Source: Mycobacterium paraterrae (GTDB lineage: Bacteria > Actinomycetota > Actinomycetes > Mycobacteriales > Mycobacteriaceae). Taken from it: a DNA stretch of 64,000 bases. The DNA lies in contig NZ_CP092488.2 in the NCBI RefSeq assembly GCF_022430545.2, positions 4,588,001-4,652,000 on the forward strand. The letters are read 5' to 3'. Below the pieces are notes generated by a model, which had not been told where the DNA came from, ran no database searches, and saw only the letters and a program-made list of their open reading frames with translations. The translations under genes and the position numbers were made by a program. Below are positions 1 through 8,401 of this stretch, piece by piece. Numbering within the stretch: the first letter of the stretch is position 1; each line of letters starts with the position of its first letter.

Positions 1-673
1 TCGCTGCCGCGATGTCGGGCAGGGTGGGCTCGACGATGGACTGCTTGACCGCGATCAAACTCGGAATCGAGCGGGCGGCCAAAATGTCGGCGTATCTGCG
101 GGCCTCGACCAGCAACTGCTCGGGCTCGCACACTTTCCACACCATGCCCATGGCGAGCGCCTCCTGCGCGCTCACCCATTCCGACGACATCAGCAGCCAG
201 GCGGCGTTCTGCCGGCCGATCAACCTGGGCAGCAGATACGACGACGCCGCCTCCGGCGCCACGCCCAAGCTGGTGAACGGGCACTTCAGCCGGGCCGTCG
301 AAGACATGAAGACCAGGTCGGCGTAGCCGAGGATGGTCGTGCCGATGCCTACACCGACGCCGTTGACCGCGCAGACGAGCGGCTTGGGAAACCGGGTCAG
401 GGCGTCGATCATCTCGGTGAACTGTGAGCCCTGGTTGGCCATCGCCGGGTCGGTGATCCGGGCCTGCATCTCCTTGAGGTCATTGCCGGCACTGAACGCG
501 CGACCGGCCCCGGTCAGGAGCACGACCGCGACGCCCGGGTCATCCGCGGCTTCGCGCAGCGCCGCGGCGGTGGCTTCGTAGAGCGCTTCGTTGAACGCGT
601 TGAGTGCGTCTGGCCGATTCAGGGTGAGGGTGCGAACCCGATTGTCATCGTCAATTTGCAGTATCACCGGCAT
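1..673 (-). CDS. enoyl-CoA hydratase/isomerase family protein (3' end cut by window)
   Basis: Crotonase-fold enzyme that would hydrate or isomerise an acyl-CoA. The reading frame starts at ATG 673 and runs without a stop off the left edge, so the C-terminus is missing. Visible crotonase features are the N-terminal LTLNRPDALNAFN segment, the AGRAFSAGNDLKEM oxyanion/CoA loop and the NGVGVGIGTT helix start that forms the second oxyanion amide. Its start lies inside the end of the upstream EthD-domain gene, suggesting translational coupling. The set thioesterase - EthD protein - hydratase on one strand points to degradation or turnover of an unidentified CoA thioester. The exact substrate cannot be read from sequence. 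Confidence 0.9.
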   Translation of the reverse strand, partial: MPVILQIDDDNRVRTLTLNRPDALNAFNEALYEATAAALREAADDPGVAVVLLTGAGRAFSAGNDLKEMQARITDPAMANQGSQFTEMIDALTRFPKPLVCAVNGVGVGIGTTILGYADLVFMSSTARLKCPFTSLGVAPEAASSYLLPRLIGRQNAAWLLMSSEWVSAQEALAMGMVWKVCEPEQLLVEARRYADILAARSIPSLIAVKQSIVEPTLPDIAAA

Positions 674-1376
674 CTCCTCGGGTGTGGAACGGTGTGGTCA
701 GCACGTAGCGGCTTGTCGGTATGGTGTCGATATTCGCGTTGGCGCCGAAAGCTGTTGTGCTCGCGACCATTCGGGACAGGCGCTGTTGTAGGTCGGCGTC
801 GTCTGCCGCACCGAAGAATGCCTTCAGATCAGCGATTGCCTCGATCGGGAACAACTCCTCGACGATGCCGGCCAGCCGCGGCGCGTCGGGGGTCAGGGCG
901 CGCACGACCGCATTTTGGGTGTAGCCGAAGGTCGACTGAGTCTCGATAGCCACCGGCGTGTGATCGTGTTGCCAGCGCCGCAGCCAACTGTCATAGTCCA
1001 GCTCGGGCGGCCGGCGCAGCAACGCGATGTTCGCCAGACCCGTTGTGCGCCGACCTAATTCGAGCGGCGCAAGAAGCGGGTTCGATTCGGTGACCAAATA
1101 GGCGGCAAGTTGGTCACACTCAGCGGCCAGCAGACGCAGCGCCTCGCCGATCTGCTCTCCGTAGCACTGCTGCGTCCAGATGCTGACGACGGCCGCACCG
1201 GGCGGGTCGAGCGTCGTCAGCGTCATCATCGAGTGAGTCACCGCGGCGTCGCGGACGTTGACGGCTAGGCCGGCGACTCCGAGCGCCAGGATCGCCTCGG
1301 CGACCGGCCCCCGCTGCCGTTGGCACCAGTTCTCGTCGTGGTCGGCGACTCGCAGTAGCGCCACTACTTTCTCCAT
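651..1376 (-). CDS. EthD-domain protein
   Basis: A 241-residue protein resembling the EthD ferredoxin-like (dimeric alpha/beta barrel) family. The Trp-rich stretch around DSWLRRWQHDHTPVAIETQ is typical of EthD domains. There is no signal peptide or membrane segment. The ATG at 1376 is 9 bases after the thioesterase stop, and the gene end overlaps the start of the enoyl-CoA hydratase by 23 bases, so the three genes look like one operon. EthD proteins sit beside degradation genes, but their role is often unproven. Function here is inferred only from company. Confidence 0.75.
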   Translation of the reverse strand: MEKVVALLRVADHDENWCQRQRGPVAEAILALGVAGLAVNVRDAAVTHSMMTLTTLDPPGAAVVSIWTQQCYGEQIGEALRLLAAECDQLAAYLVTESNPLLAPLELGRRTTGLANIALLRRPPELDYDSWLRRWQHDHTPVAIETQSTFGYTQNAVVRALTPDAPRLAGIVEELFPIEAIADLKAFFGAADDADLQQRLSRMVASTTAFGANANIDTIPTSRYVLTTPFHTRGDAGDTAN

Positions 1377-1385
1377 GGTCGGGAC

Positions 1386-2018
1386 CTATTCCGAGCGGTC
1401 GCGCGCCCAGCGCGGTTCGATGAATACGCCTTCGGCCTCGACGGTGACGCCCTGGTCGTCGGCCAGGTGGCCGACGGCGTAGGTCTTGACCCCTTCGGTA
1501 CGGATGATGCGGGCCTCGGCATGCAGGTCCCCGAGTCGGGTGGCCCGCACATAGCGGAAGTTGATCGTGCCGGTCAGCCGGGGATTGATGCCGTCGCTGG
1601 CGGCATCGCCCAACACGTGATCCAGCACGAGCGCGGCGACTCCGCCATGGACGTGTCCGGGCGGCCCCTCGTATGCGGCGCCGAGGTGGAATTCGCAGAC
1701 CGACGCGCCCGAGTCGTCGTGGCGGATCTGTATCGGCGGCGCGAGGGGGTTGCGGATCCCGATGACGGCATTGCCCCACGCCATCCGCTCGCCGGTGGCG
1801 AGGTAGCGCACTCCGAAACTGCCGTCGGTCTGCCGGCGGCGCAAGCGCGCAGTGGCCGAGTCGATTTCGGCTTTCGCGGCCGCCACGGCGTCGGCGTCGA
1901 CTTCGGTCCTGATCGTTGCGTCGATCAGCGCTCGCACCGACTCGGCCAACGGTTCATAGACAGCCCGGAGCTGTTCGACATCCGCGGCGCTGAGGTCCTC
2001 CAGGGTGAAGTCCAACAT
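1386..2018 (-). CDS. PaaI-type hotdog-fold thioesterase
   Basis: A 210-residue protein. The C-terminal two thirds is a hotdog thioesterase domain with the signature GPPGHVHGGVAALVLDHVLG, in which the HGG and the following helix form the active site. The N-terminal 70 residues are helical and charged and are not part of the core fold. It probably hydrolyses an acyl-CoA thioester. It is first in a - strand operon with an EthD protein and an enoyl-CoA hydratase. Start ATG 2018 is the first in-frame methionine after the oxyR stop. Confidence 0.82.
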   Translation of the reverse strand: MLDFTLEDLSAADVEQLRAVYEPLAESVRALIDATIRTEVDADAVAAAKAEIDSATARLRRRQTDGSFGVRYLATGERMAWGNAVIGIRNPLAPPIQIRHDDSGASVCEFHLGAAYEGPPGHVHGGVAALVLDHVLGDAASDGINPRLTGTINFRYVRATRLGDLHAEARIIRTEGVKTYAVGHLADDQGVTVEAEGVFIEPRWARDRSE

Positions 2019-2070
2019 CCAGCGAAACTAGAACACGTTCACTTCGGCCCCAGGGTCGGGGTGGTCATGG

Positions 2071-3006
2071 CTACATAGCCGGGCGTACGTACTGGTCGGC
2101 GGCGAGCAATTCGCTCATCAGCGCGGCGAGTCGGCGATACGGCCCTTCACGTCCACTCGACGTGCGGAACACCAGTCCGATCCGGCGGCCGGGTCGTGGG
2201 GTGGCGAAGTAGGCCAGGCCCAGACGGCTCCGTACGGTTTCGACGGGCACCGCGCTCTGCGGTATCAACGTCACGCCCAGCCCGCCGGCCACGCACTGCA
2301 CCGCGGTGGCCAGTGAGGCGGCCCTGGTGTTGGCCAACTCCCCCTGTACGCCCGCTGTGCGGCATACGTCGAGCGCCTGATCGCGTAGGCAGTGACCTTC
2401 GTCGAGCAACAGCAGCGGCAGCTCGGCCAGCGCGGCCGGCGACACGCGCTTCTTGCCAGCCAGCGGATGGCCGGGCGGCAGGGCCAGCACGAAATCTTCG
2501 TCGTAGATCGCGATTTCGGTCATGCCGGTGGCGTTGGCCGGCAATGCGATCAGCGCGGCGTCGACAGAACCGTCGCGCAGGCCGGTCAGTAGCCGTTCGG
2601 TTTGGTCTTCGATCACGCGCAGCACCAGGCCAGGCAACCGCTCGTCGAGTCCGGCCAACAGCGTGGGCAGCACGTAGGGCGCCACAGTCGGGATCAGACC
2701 GAGCCGGATGGTGCCCTGCAGCGGGTCGGCCGATCCCGCGGCCGCCGCCGTGAATGCCGCCGCCGCCTCGATGACGGCCTGTGCCTGCGGCAGCAGCGCA
2801 CGGCCCTCGAGCGTGAGGAAAACTCGACGGGTGGAGCGCTCGACCAATCGCACGCCCAGGCCGGTTTCCAGCGCCGTCAGGGCCTGTGACAGCGTCGACT
2901 GGCTGACACCGAGAGTTGTTGCTGCGCTACCGAAATGCTGCTTCTCGGCGACCGCGACGAAGGCTCGCAGACCGGCGATGGTCGGTTGATAACTCTTATC
3001 GGTCAT
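2071..3006 (-). CDS. oxyR: LysR-family peroxide sensor OxyR (intact)
   Basis: A 311-residue LysR regulator. It has an N-terminal winged helix-turn-helix (residues about 5-65, with QHFGSAATTLGVSQSTLSQ) and a substrate-binding-like regulatory domain. Cys206 and Cys215 in GHCLRDQALDVC are nine residues apart, the same spacing as the redox pair C199/C208 of E. coli OxyR. That supports peroxide sensing by disulfide formation. ATG 3006 (MTDKSYQ) is preferred over an upstream in-frame start because it aligns with the family. It is divergent from ahpC, its classic target. In M. tuberculosis oxyR is a pseudogene; here the frame is uninterrupted. Confidence 0.9.
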   Translation of the reverse strand: MTDKSYQPTIAGLRAFVAVAEKQHFGSAATTLGVSQSTLSQALTALETGLGVRLVERSTRRVFLTLEGRALLPQAQAVIEAAAAFTAAAAGSADPLQGTIRLGLIPTVAPYVLPTLLAGLDERLPGLVLRVIEDQTERLLTGLRDGSVDAALIALPANATGMTEIAIYDEDFVLALPPGHPLAGKKRVSPAALAELPLLLLDEGHCLRDQALDVCRTAGVQGELANTRAASLATAVQCVAGGLGVTLIPQSAVPVETVRSRLGLAYFATPRPGRRIGLVFRTSSGREGPYRRLAALMSELLAADQYVRPAM

Positions 3007-3112
3007 GCCTATCAGTCTAGTGGGAAAGATCACCTTTCATTCAAAGTGTGGTTCGGGCATGCTGGAGAAGCAGAATCTTGACCAAATCCAAAACTTGAGA
3101 TGGAGGAGCCGC
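3007..3112. promoter_or_regulatory. oxyR-ahpC divergent promoter region
   Basis: The 106 bases between the two start codons must hold both promoters. A segment near 3026-3044 reads GAAAGATCACCTTTCATTC and resembles the ATATCACCTTT element remembered from the M. tuberculosis oxyR-ahpC intergenic region. OxyR binding here is therefore likely but was not mapped. The GGAGG ribosome site for ahpC is at about 3101-3106. Confidence 0.55.
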
Positions 3113-3700
3113 ATGGCATTGCTGACTATCGGCGACCAGTTCCCGACCTACGAGCTGACGGCGTTGATCGGTGGCGACCTGTCCAAGATCGACGCGCAAG
3201 GGCCCGAAGACTACTTCACCACGATCACCAGCGGCGACTTCGAGGGCAAGTGGCGGGTGGTGTTCTTCTGGCCAAAGGACTTCACTTTCGTCTGCCCGAC
3301 CGAAATCGCGGCGTTCGGCAAATTGAACGACGAGTTCATCGACCGCGACACCCAGGTGCTTGGGGTTTCGGTGGACAGCGAGTTCGTGCACTTCCAGTGG
3401 CGCGCCCAGCACGAGGACCTCAAAAGCCTTCCGTTCCCGATGCTTTCGGACATCAAGCGGGAGCTGGTGGAGGCCACCGGTGCGCTGAACAAGGACGGCG
3501 TTGCCGACCGCGTCACCTACATCGTCGACCCGAACAACGAGATCCAGTTCGTCTCGGTGACCGCCGGTTCGGTGGGTCGCAACGTCGACGAGGTGCTCCG
3601 AGTGCTCGACGCGCTGCAGTCCGACGAGCTGTGCGCGTGCAACTGGCGCAAAGGTGACCCGACACTGAACGCCGGCGAGTTGCTCAAGGCATCGGCCTGA
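3113..3700 (+). CDS. ahpC: alkyl hydroperoxide reductase AhpC
   Basis: A 195-residue 2-Cys peroxiredoxin that reduces organic peroxides and peroxynitrite in the cytosol. The peroxidatic Cys61 is in FTFVCPTE. The C-terminal ELCACNW carries the two additional cysteines typical of mycobacterial AhpC, the resolving partners for the AhpD/thioredoxin route. Length equals that of M. tuberculosis AhpC. The ATG at 3113 follows a GGAGG site and starts MALLTIGD; an upstream in-frame ATG lacks family similarity. The stop overlaps the ahpD start (TGATG), so the pair is co-translated. Confidence 0.97.
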   Translation: MALLTIGDQFPTYELTALIGGDLSKIDAQGPEDYFTTITSGDFEGKWRVVFFWPKDFTFVCPTEIAAFGKLNDEFIDRDTQVLGVSVDSEFVHFQWRAQHEDLKSLPFPMLSDIKRELVEATGALNKDGVADRVTYIVDPNNEIQFVSVTAGSVGRNVDEVLRVLDALQSDELCACNWRKGDPTLNAGELLKASA

Positions 3701-4236
3701 TGAGTATTGACACCCTGAAAGAGTCACTGCCCGAGTACGCCAAGGACCTCAAGCTCAACCTCGGCTCGATCAGCCGAAGCACCGTGCTCAACAGTGAGCA
3801 GCTCTGGGGCACGTTGCTCGCCAGCGCCGCGGCGACCAGAAACACACAGGTGCTGACCGAGATTGGCGCCGAGGCCGCCGACGAGTTGTCCGCAGAGGCG
3901 TACCAGGCAGCGCTGGGCGCCGCCTCGATCATGGGCATGAACAACGTGTTCTACCGCGGCCGCGGATTCCTCGACGGCAAGTACGACGACCTGCGCCCGG
4001 GGCTGCGGATGAACATCATCGGCAATCCGGGGGTAGACAAGGCGAACTTCGAGTTGTGGTCGTTCGCTGTCTCGTCGATCAACGGCTGCGGGCATTGTGT
4101 GGCCGCTCATGAGCACGCCCTGCGCGAGGCCGGCGTCGACCGCGACGCCATTCTCGAAGCGTTGAAGGCCGCGGCCATCGTCGCCGGCGTCGCCCAGGCG
4201 ATCACCACCGCCCAAACGCTCACGCCAGCCGGATAG
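3700..4236 (+). CDS. ahpD: alkyl hydroperoxidase AhpD
   Basis: A 178-residue all-helical AhpD/CMD-family protein. The thioredoxin-like CGHC motif (Cys130, Cys133) sits in SINGCGHCVAAHEH, and the following His is the proton relay. It regenerates AhpC, receiving electrons via lipoylated SucB and Lpd in mycobacteria. Start ATG 3700 overlaps the ahpC TGA by one base. Length matches the M. tuberculosis protein. Confidence 0.96.
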   Translation: MSIDTLKESLPEYAKDLKLNLGSISRSTVLNSEQLWGTLLASAAATRNTQVLTEIGAEAADELSAEAYQAALGAASIMGMNNVFYRGRGFLDGKYDDLRPGLRMNIIGNPGVDKANFELWSFAVSSINGCGHCVAAHEHALREAGVDRDAILEALKAAAIVAGVAQAITTAQTLTPAG

Positions 4237-4260
4237 CCGTCGCCCGTAGACTCCGGGCTT

Positions 4261-4740
4261 GTGGTCGTCAACGACGTCGACGTGCGGCATTTGCGACGCT
4301 GCATCGAGCTTGCCCGCACCGCACTGGAAGCCGGACACGGTCCTTTCGGTGCGGTGCTGGTCGGCGCCGACGGGCGCACGCTGTACGAGGATCACAACCG
4401 TGTCACCGACCGCGACCAGACCCTGCATGCCGAGCTCGGCGTCGTCCGCTGGGCCGTCGCGAATATGGCTCCAGTGCAACGCGTTCGCGCCACCGTGTAT
4501 ACGTCGTGCGAACACTGCCCGATGTGCGCGGCAACGCACGCGTGGGCCGGCCTCGGGCGCATCGTCTATGTGAATTCGAACGATCAACTGATCAGGTGGC
4601 TCACCGAACTGCGCGCACCGGCACCGCCGGTCGCGATGCTGCCGGTGCACACGGTCGCGCCTCGAATCGTGGTGGATGGCCCGGCACCCGAACTCGAGGA
4701 GGAGATCAAAACGCTGTATGAGACCAGGTACCGGCGATGA
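4261..4740 (+). CDS. CDA-fold nucleoside/guanine deaminase family protein
   Basis: A 159-residue zinc deaminase of the cytidine/deoxycytidylate deaminase fold. The zinc ligands and catalytic Glu are clear: HAE (TLHAELGVV) and CEHCPMC, the PCxxC-type second motif. Overall length and the C-terminal extension resemble guanine-deaminase-like proteins rather than TadA. It would hydrolytically deaminate a purine or related base. It starts at GTG 4261, 24 bases after ahpD, and its stop overlaps the next gene by 4 bases (ATGA). It therefore rides in the ahpCD transcript and is coupled to the GH13 gene. Confidence 0.8.
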   Translation: MVVNDVDVRHLRRCIELARTALEAGHGPFGAVLVGADGRTLYEDHNRVTDRDQTLHAELGVVRWAVANMAPVQRVRATVYTSCEHCPMCAATHAWAGLGRIVYVNSNDQLIRWLTELRAPAPPVAMLPVHTVAPRIVVDGPAPELEEEIKTLYETRYRR

Positions 4741-6035
4741 GCGAACCGGCTTGGGTCGAGCATGTGATCTGGTGGCACGTCTATCCCCTGGGATTCGTCG
4801 GCGCCTTCCCCGCCGCCACTGCTCCGGGCCCGCAGGAACATCGGCTGCGCCGGATCGTCGAGTGGTTCGACCACGCGATCGAGCTGGGCGCCTCCGGGAT
4901 CGCGCTCGGACCGATATTCGCCTCACGCACCCACGGCTACGACACCACCGACCACTACCGGATCGACCCACGCCTCGGTGACGACGACGACTTCGACCAC
5001 CTGATCGCCGAGGCGCGACAGCGCGGATTGCGGGTGCTACTCGACGGGGTGTTCAACCACGTCGGCGCCGACTTCCCGCGCTATCGACAGGCATCCACTG
5101 ACGACACGGCAGCGCGCTGGTTCCGCGGCACACCTGGCCGGTTTCACACCTTCGAGCGCCACGAGGGTCTGCTGACGCTGAACCACGACAACCCCGAAGT
5201 GGTCGACTACACCACCGACGCGATGGCGCACTGGCTCGCACGCGGAGCCGACGGCTGGCGGCTCGACGCCGCTTATGCTGTGCCGCACTCCTTCTGGAGG
5301 GCGGTTCTGCCGAAGGTGCGCCAGTTACATCCGAAGGCCTGGTTCGTCGGGGAGCTGATTCACGGCGACTATGCCGCGGTGGTGCGCGACGCCGGATTCG
5401 ACTCGGCCACCCAGTACGAGTTGTGGAAAGCGATCTGGAGCGGACTCAACGACGGCAACTTCTTCGAGCTGAGTCACGCGATGCAGCGCCACAACGACTT
5501 TCGACAGACGTTTGCGCCGCTGACCTTCATCGGCAACCACGACGTCACCCGTATCGCCAGTCAGCTCGAACGCCCGGAACACCTCGCCCACGCGCTTGTG
5601 GTCCTGATGACCGTGGGCGGCGTGCCCAGCATCTACGCTGGTGACGAACTGGGCTATCGCGGGGTCAAAGAGGAGCGGTTCGGCGGCGACGATGCGGTTC
5701 GGCCCGAATTCGGCCCTCCCCCAATCCCACTCGACGAACGCGGGGTGGCCACCTGGGCGCTGCATCAGTACCTGGTCGGCCTGCGTCGACGACACCCGTG
5801 GCTGCACTCCGCGTCGACTTCGGCGCTGCAGTTGGACAACCGGCAGTTCGTGTATCGGGCAAGCAACGGCGACCGGGCGTTGATCGTCGCACTCAACATC
5901 GACGACAAGCCCTTACAGGTGCGGCTCGATTCCGGCTCGGCGGAAGTCGTCGCCGGCAGCGGCGCGCCCCCGCAGGAAGTGATCCGGGAGTTGACGGTCG
6001 AGCCGCACGGCTGGCGGATTCTGCAGCCCGTCTAA
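4737..6035 (+). CDS. GH13 alpha-amylase family hydrolase
   Basis: A 432-residue (beta/alpha)8 glycosidase of family GH13. The conserved regions are readable: DGVFNHVG (region I), GWRLDAAYAV with nucleophile Asp177 (II), VGELI with acid/base Glu206 (III) and FIGNHDVTR with Asp269 (IV). A short C-terminal beta domain follows. There is no signal peptide, so it acts in the cytosol, perhaps on malto-oligosaccharides or trehalose-related glucans. It is shorter than TreS or GlgE. The start overlaps the deaminase stop (ATGA). Substrate is not assignable from sequence alone. Confidence 0.85.
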   Translation: MSEPAWVEHVIWWHVYPLGFVGAFPAATAPGPQEHRLRRIVEWFDHAIELGASGIALGPIFASRTHGYDTTDHYRIDPRLGDDDDFDHLIAEARQRGLRVLLDGVFNHVGADFPRYRQASTDDTAARWFRGTPGRFHTFERHEGLLTLNHDNPEVVDYTTDAMAHWLARGADGWRLDAAYAVPHSFWRAVLPKVRQLHPKAWFVGELIHGDYAAVVRDAGFDSATQYELWKAIWSGLNDGNFFELSHAMQRHNDFRQTFAPLTFIGNHDVTRIASQLERPEHLAHALVVLMTVGGVPSIYAGDELGYRGVKEERFGGDDAVRPEFGPPPIPLDERGVATWALHQYLVGLRRRHPWLHSASTSALQLDNRQFVYRASNGDRALIVALNIDDKPLQVRLDSGSAEVVAGSGAPPQEVIRELTVEPHGWRILQPV

Positions 6036-6463
6036 TTCAGGCGCTGCAGCGTCAGCGGGTCCTCCTCGCCGTCGTAGAAGCGGTTGAGCAGGGTCAGGAA
6101 GTCCTCATTGTCGGATGTGGCGTGGGCGAACAATGTCATCGAGGAGCGCACCTTCATGTCGTCGGGCGATCCGAAGATCTGGCCGATCGAGCGCCCGCGC
6201 ACGGCGTTGACCAGTTGCGTGCATTCGCGCAGCCGCGGCCCTAGCAGATCGTGGCGCAGGTAGGCCCGCGCTTCGTCCAGCGACGTGATCGCGTAGTGAG
6301 CTGCGGTCGCGCTGCTGCCTAGCCCGGCGATCTGCGGAAACACGAACCAGATCCAGTGGGTGCGTTTGCGCCCAGCCCGCAACTCGTCGACCACCTGCCC
6401 GTACACCGGGGCCTGCGCATCGACGAACCGCTGGAGATTGAAGGGGTCGCTTGCGGTTTCCAT
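6032..6463 (-). CDS. DUF1810 protein (Rv1873-like)
   Basis: A 143-residue DUF1810 protein. Recognisable family segments are DPFNLQRFVDAQ, HWIWFVFPQ and the C-terminal DPLTLQRL. Function is unknown, but it is widespread and its M. tuberculosis relative Rv1873 also lies beside lldD2. ATG 6463 is chosen because METASDPFNLQRFV is the natural domain start; the open frame extends upstream without similarity. The start is back-to-back with that of lldD2. The stop overlaps the GH13 stop by 4 bases (convergent). Confidence 0.85.
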   Translation of the reverse strand: METASDPFNLQRFVDAQAPVYGQVVDELRAGRKRTHWIWFVFPQIAGLGSSATAAHYAITSLDEARAYLRHDLLGPRLRECTQLVNAVRGRSIGQIFGSPDDMKVRSSMTLFAHATSDNEDFLTLLNRFYDGEEDPLTLQRLN

Positions 6464-6481
6464 ATGACCTACGGTGGCACA

Positions 6482-7729
6482 GTGGTCAAACGGCGAGTGC
6501 CGAGAGCGCGCGACCTGGCGCCACTCATCCGTTTCCGCAAGCCGCGGCTCGACCGCGTGCAGCGTCGTCTCGACGATGCGCTGACCATCGACGACCTGCG
6601 CCGCCTGGCCAAGCGCAGAACGCCCAGAGCTGCCTTCGACTACACCGACGGCGCCGCCGAGGACGAAATATCCATTGGGCGGGCACGACAAGCGTTCCGC
6701 GACATCGAATTTCACCCGACGATCCTGCGCGACGTCAGCCATGCCCGCACGGACTGGCAGGTGCTCGGCGGTTCGGTCGCCCTCCCGTTCGCCATCGCGC
6801 CGACAGGCTTCACCCGACTGATGCACACCGACGGCGAAATCGCCGGCGCCCGAGTCGCCGCGTCGGCCGGGATCCCCTTTTCGCTGTCAACGCTGGGCAC
6901 GGCGTCGATCGAGGATGTGGCGGCGGCTGCACCGCACGGCCGTAAATGGTTTCAGCTCTACATGTGGCGTGACCGCGAGCGGTCGATGGCGCTGGTCGAA
7001 CGCGCCGCCCACGCGGGATTCGACACCCTGCTGGCCACCGTCGACGTGCCCGTCGCCGGTGCGCGACTGCGCGACGTCCGCAACGGGATGTCGATTCCAC
7101 CGGCGCTGACGCTGCGCACCGCACTCGACGCCGCATGGCGGCCCCGCTGGTGGTTCGACCTGCTGACCACCGAGCCGCTGTCGTTCGCGTCACTGGATCG
7201 CTGGTCGGGCACGGTCGGCGACTATCTGGATTCCATGTTCGACCCCAGCCTGACCTTCGACGACCTCGCGTGGATCAAGGCCCGGTGGCCGGGCAAGCTC
7301 GTCGTCAAAGGCATCCAGACTCTCGATGATGCACGGGCCGTGGTGGAACTCGGCGTCGATGGCATCGTGTTGTCCAATCATGGTGGCCGACAACTGGATC
7401 GGGCGCCGGTGCCGTTCCACTTGTTGCCGACGGTGGCTCGCGAGCTCGCCGGACGCACCGAGATCCTGGTCGACACCGGCGTGATGTCCGGGGCCGACGT
7501 CGTCGCCGCGGTCGCGCTCGGCGCGCGCAGCGTCTTGATCGGCCGGGCCTATCTCTACGGGTTGATGGCCGGCGGCGAGGCAGGCGTGCGCCGCGCCGTC
7601 GAGATCCTGTCCGCGCAGCTGATCCGGACGATGAAGCTACTGGGCGTCAGCAGCCTGGAGGAGCTGCGCCCCACACACGTGACTCAGCTACGCCGGCTCG
7701 CGCCGGTGGTCAATGATGCGTCGACATGA
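6482..7729 (+). CDS. lldD2: FMN-dependent L-lactate dehydrogenase LldD2
   Basis: A 415-residue alpha-hydroxy-acid oxidase-family flavoenzyme that oxidises L-lactate to pyruvate and feeds electrons to the respiratory chain. Family marks: RTPRAAFDYTDGAAEDE, PFAIAPTGFTRLMH, the KGIQTLDDA Lys, and the active-site SNHGGRQLDRAP with catalytic His and Arg, then GARSVLIGRAYLYGL. GTG 6482 (VVKRRVPRARDLAPL) aligns with the start of the M. tuberculosis protein. ATG 6464 is an alternative only 18 bases upstream and would abut the DUF1810 start in a shared CATATG. Confidence 0.9.
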   Translation: MVKRRVPRARDLAPLIRFRKPRLDRVQRRLDDALTIDDLRRLAKRRTPRAAFDYTDGAAEDEISIGRARQAFRDIEFHPTILRDVSHARTDWQVLGGSVALPFAIAPTGFTRLMHTDGEIAGARVAASAGIPFSLSTLGTASIEDVAAAAPHGRKWFQLYMWRDRERSMALVERAAHAGFDTLLATVDVPVAGARLRDVRNGMSIPPALTLRTALDAAWRPRWWFDLLTTEPLSFASLDRWSGTVGDYLDSMFDPSLTFDDLAWIKARWPGKLVVKGIQTLDDARAVVELGVDGIVLSNHGGRQLDRAPVPFHLLPTVARELAGRTEILVDTGVMSGADVVAAVALGARSVLIGRAYLYGLMAGGEAGVRRAVEILSAQLIRTMKLLGVSSLEELRPTHVTQLRRLAPVVNDAST

Positions 7730-8285
7730 ACAGGTAGTAGCTGACGTAGGCCACCACGAACAGCGCCACGAGCACCACTGAGGTTGCCCGCTGGCTGTTG
7801 GTCTGGGCCCGATGGTGTGGTGTGCAGGTCGTGACCGGAAAGCCGAGCGTGGTGAGGATTTCAGCGGCTGGGCCTTGGCCGCCGGGATCGATATTGACCT
7901 GACCTCGTCGACGGACCAGTAGCTCGACGGTCAGCGGGTAGGACGGCACGTCCTCGTCGTTGGCCGGTACCAGCCCGCCGTGGTGGCTGTGGCGGCTGGT
8001 ATCCATCGCCGGCCTGATGTAGGCGTGCTCGATGTCTCCGCGTAGAGCGAGCGGTGCGTCGTCGGCGTAGACACCGTTCTGATCGACGTACAGATCGACC
8101 GGTGCCCGTTGTGGTACCAGCGCGCACGACAGCGCTCGCGGGTAGACGGCGACGAACCCGACCAGGATCGCCGCGGCCGCAAGCAGTTTGGTCGGGCCCG
8201 GCACCACCGCGATGGCGGCGACCAGCAACACCGACGCGGCGACCGAGCCCCCGATCACTGACTTCACCCGAGGGCTTGTCCGCAT
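7710..8285 (-). CDS. predicted membrane protein
   Basis: A 191-residue protein with two hydrophobic segments near the N-terminus (about residues 10-50, ASVLLVAAIAVV then AAAILVGFVAVY) and one at the extreme C-terminus (SVVLVALFVVAYVSYYLFM). The soluble domain between them contains DLYVDQNGVYADD. No known family was recognised; its position next to lldD2 matches the small membrane gene there in M. tuberculosis. ATG 8285 (MRTSPRV) gives a basic N-terminus before the first helix; ATG 8309 is possible. The 3' end overlaps lldD2 by 20 bases. Confidence 0.7.
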   Translation of the reverse strand: MRTSPRVKSVIGGSVAASVLLVAAIAVVPGPTKLLAAAAILVGFVAVYPRALSCALVPQRAPVDLYVDQNGVYADDAPLALRGDIEHAYIRPAMDTSRHSHHGGLVPANDEDVPSYPLTVELLVRRRGQVNIDPGGQGPAAEILTTLGFPVTTCTPHHRAQTNSQRATSVVLVALFVVAYVSYYLFMSTHH

Positions 8286-8401
8286 GAGCGTCGCGTGTCC
8301 GCGAAACATGAAACATGAATTTACGCGCCTCACCGACAACTTTGGCCACTTTGGCGAAGCGCACGCGGAGCTCAACCGTGGTCGGGAACGGTTCGCGAAG
8401 G

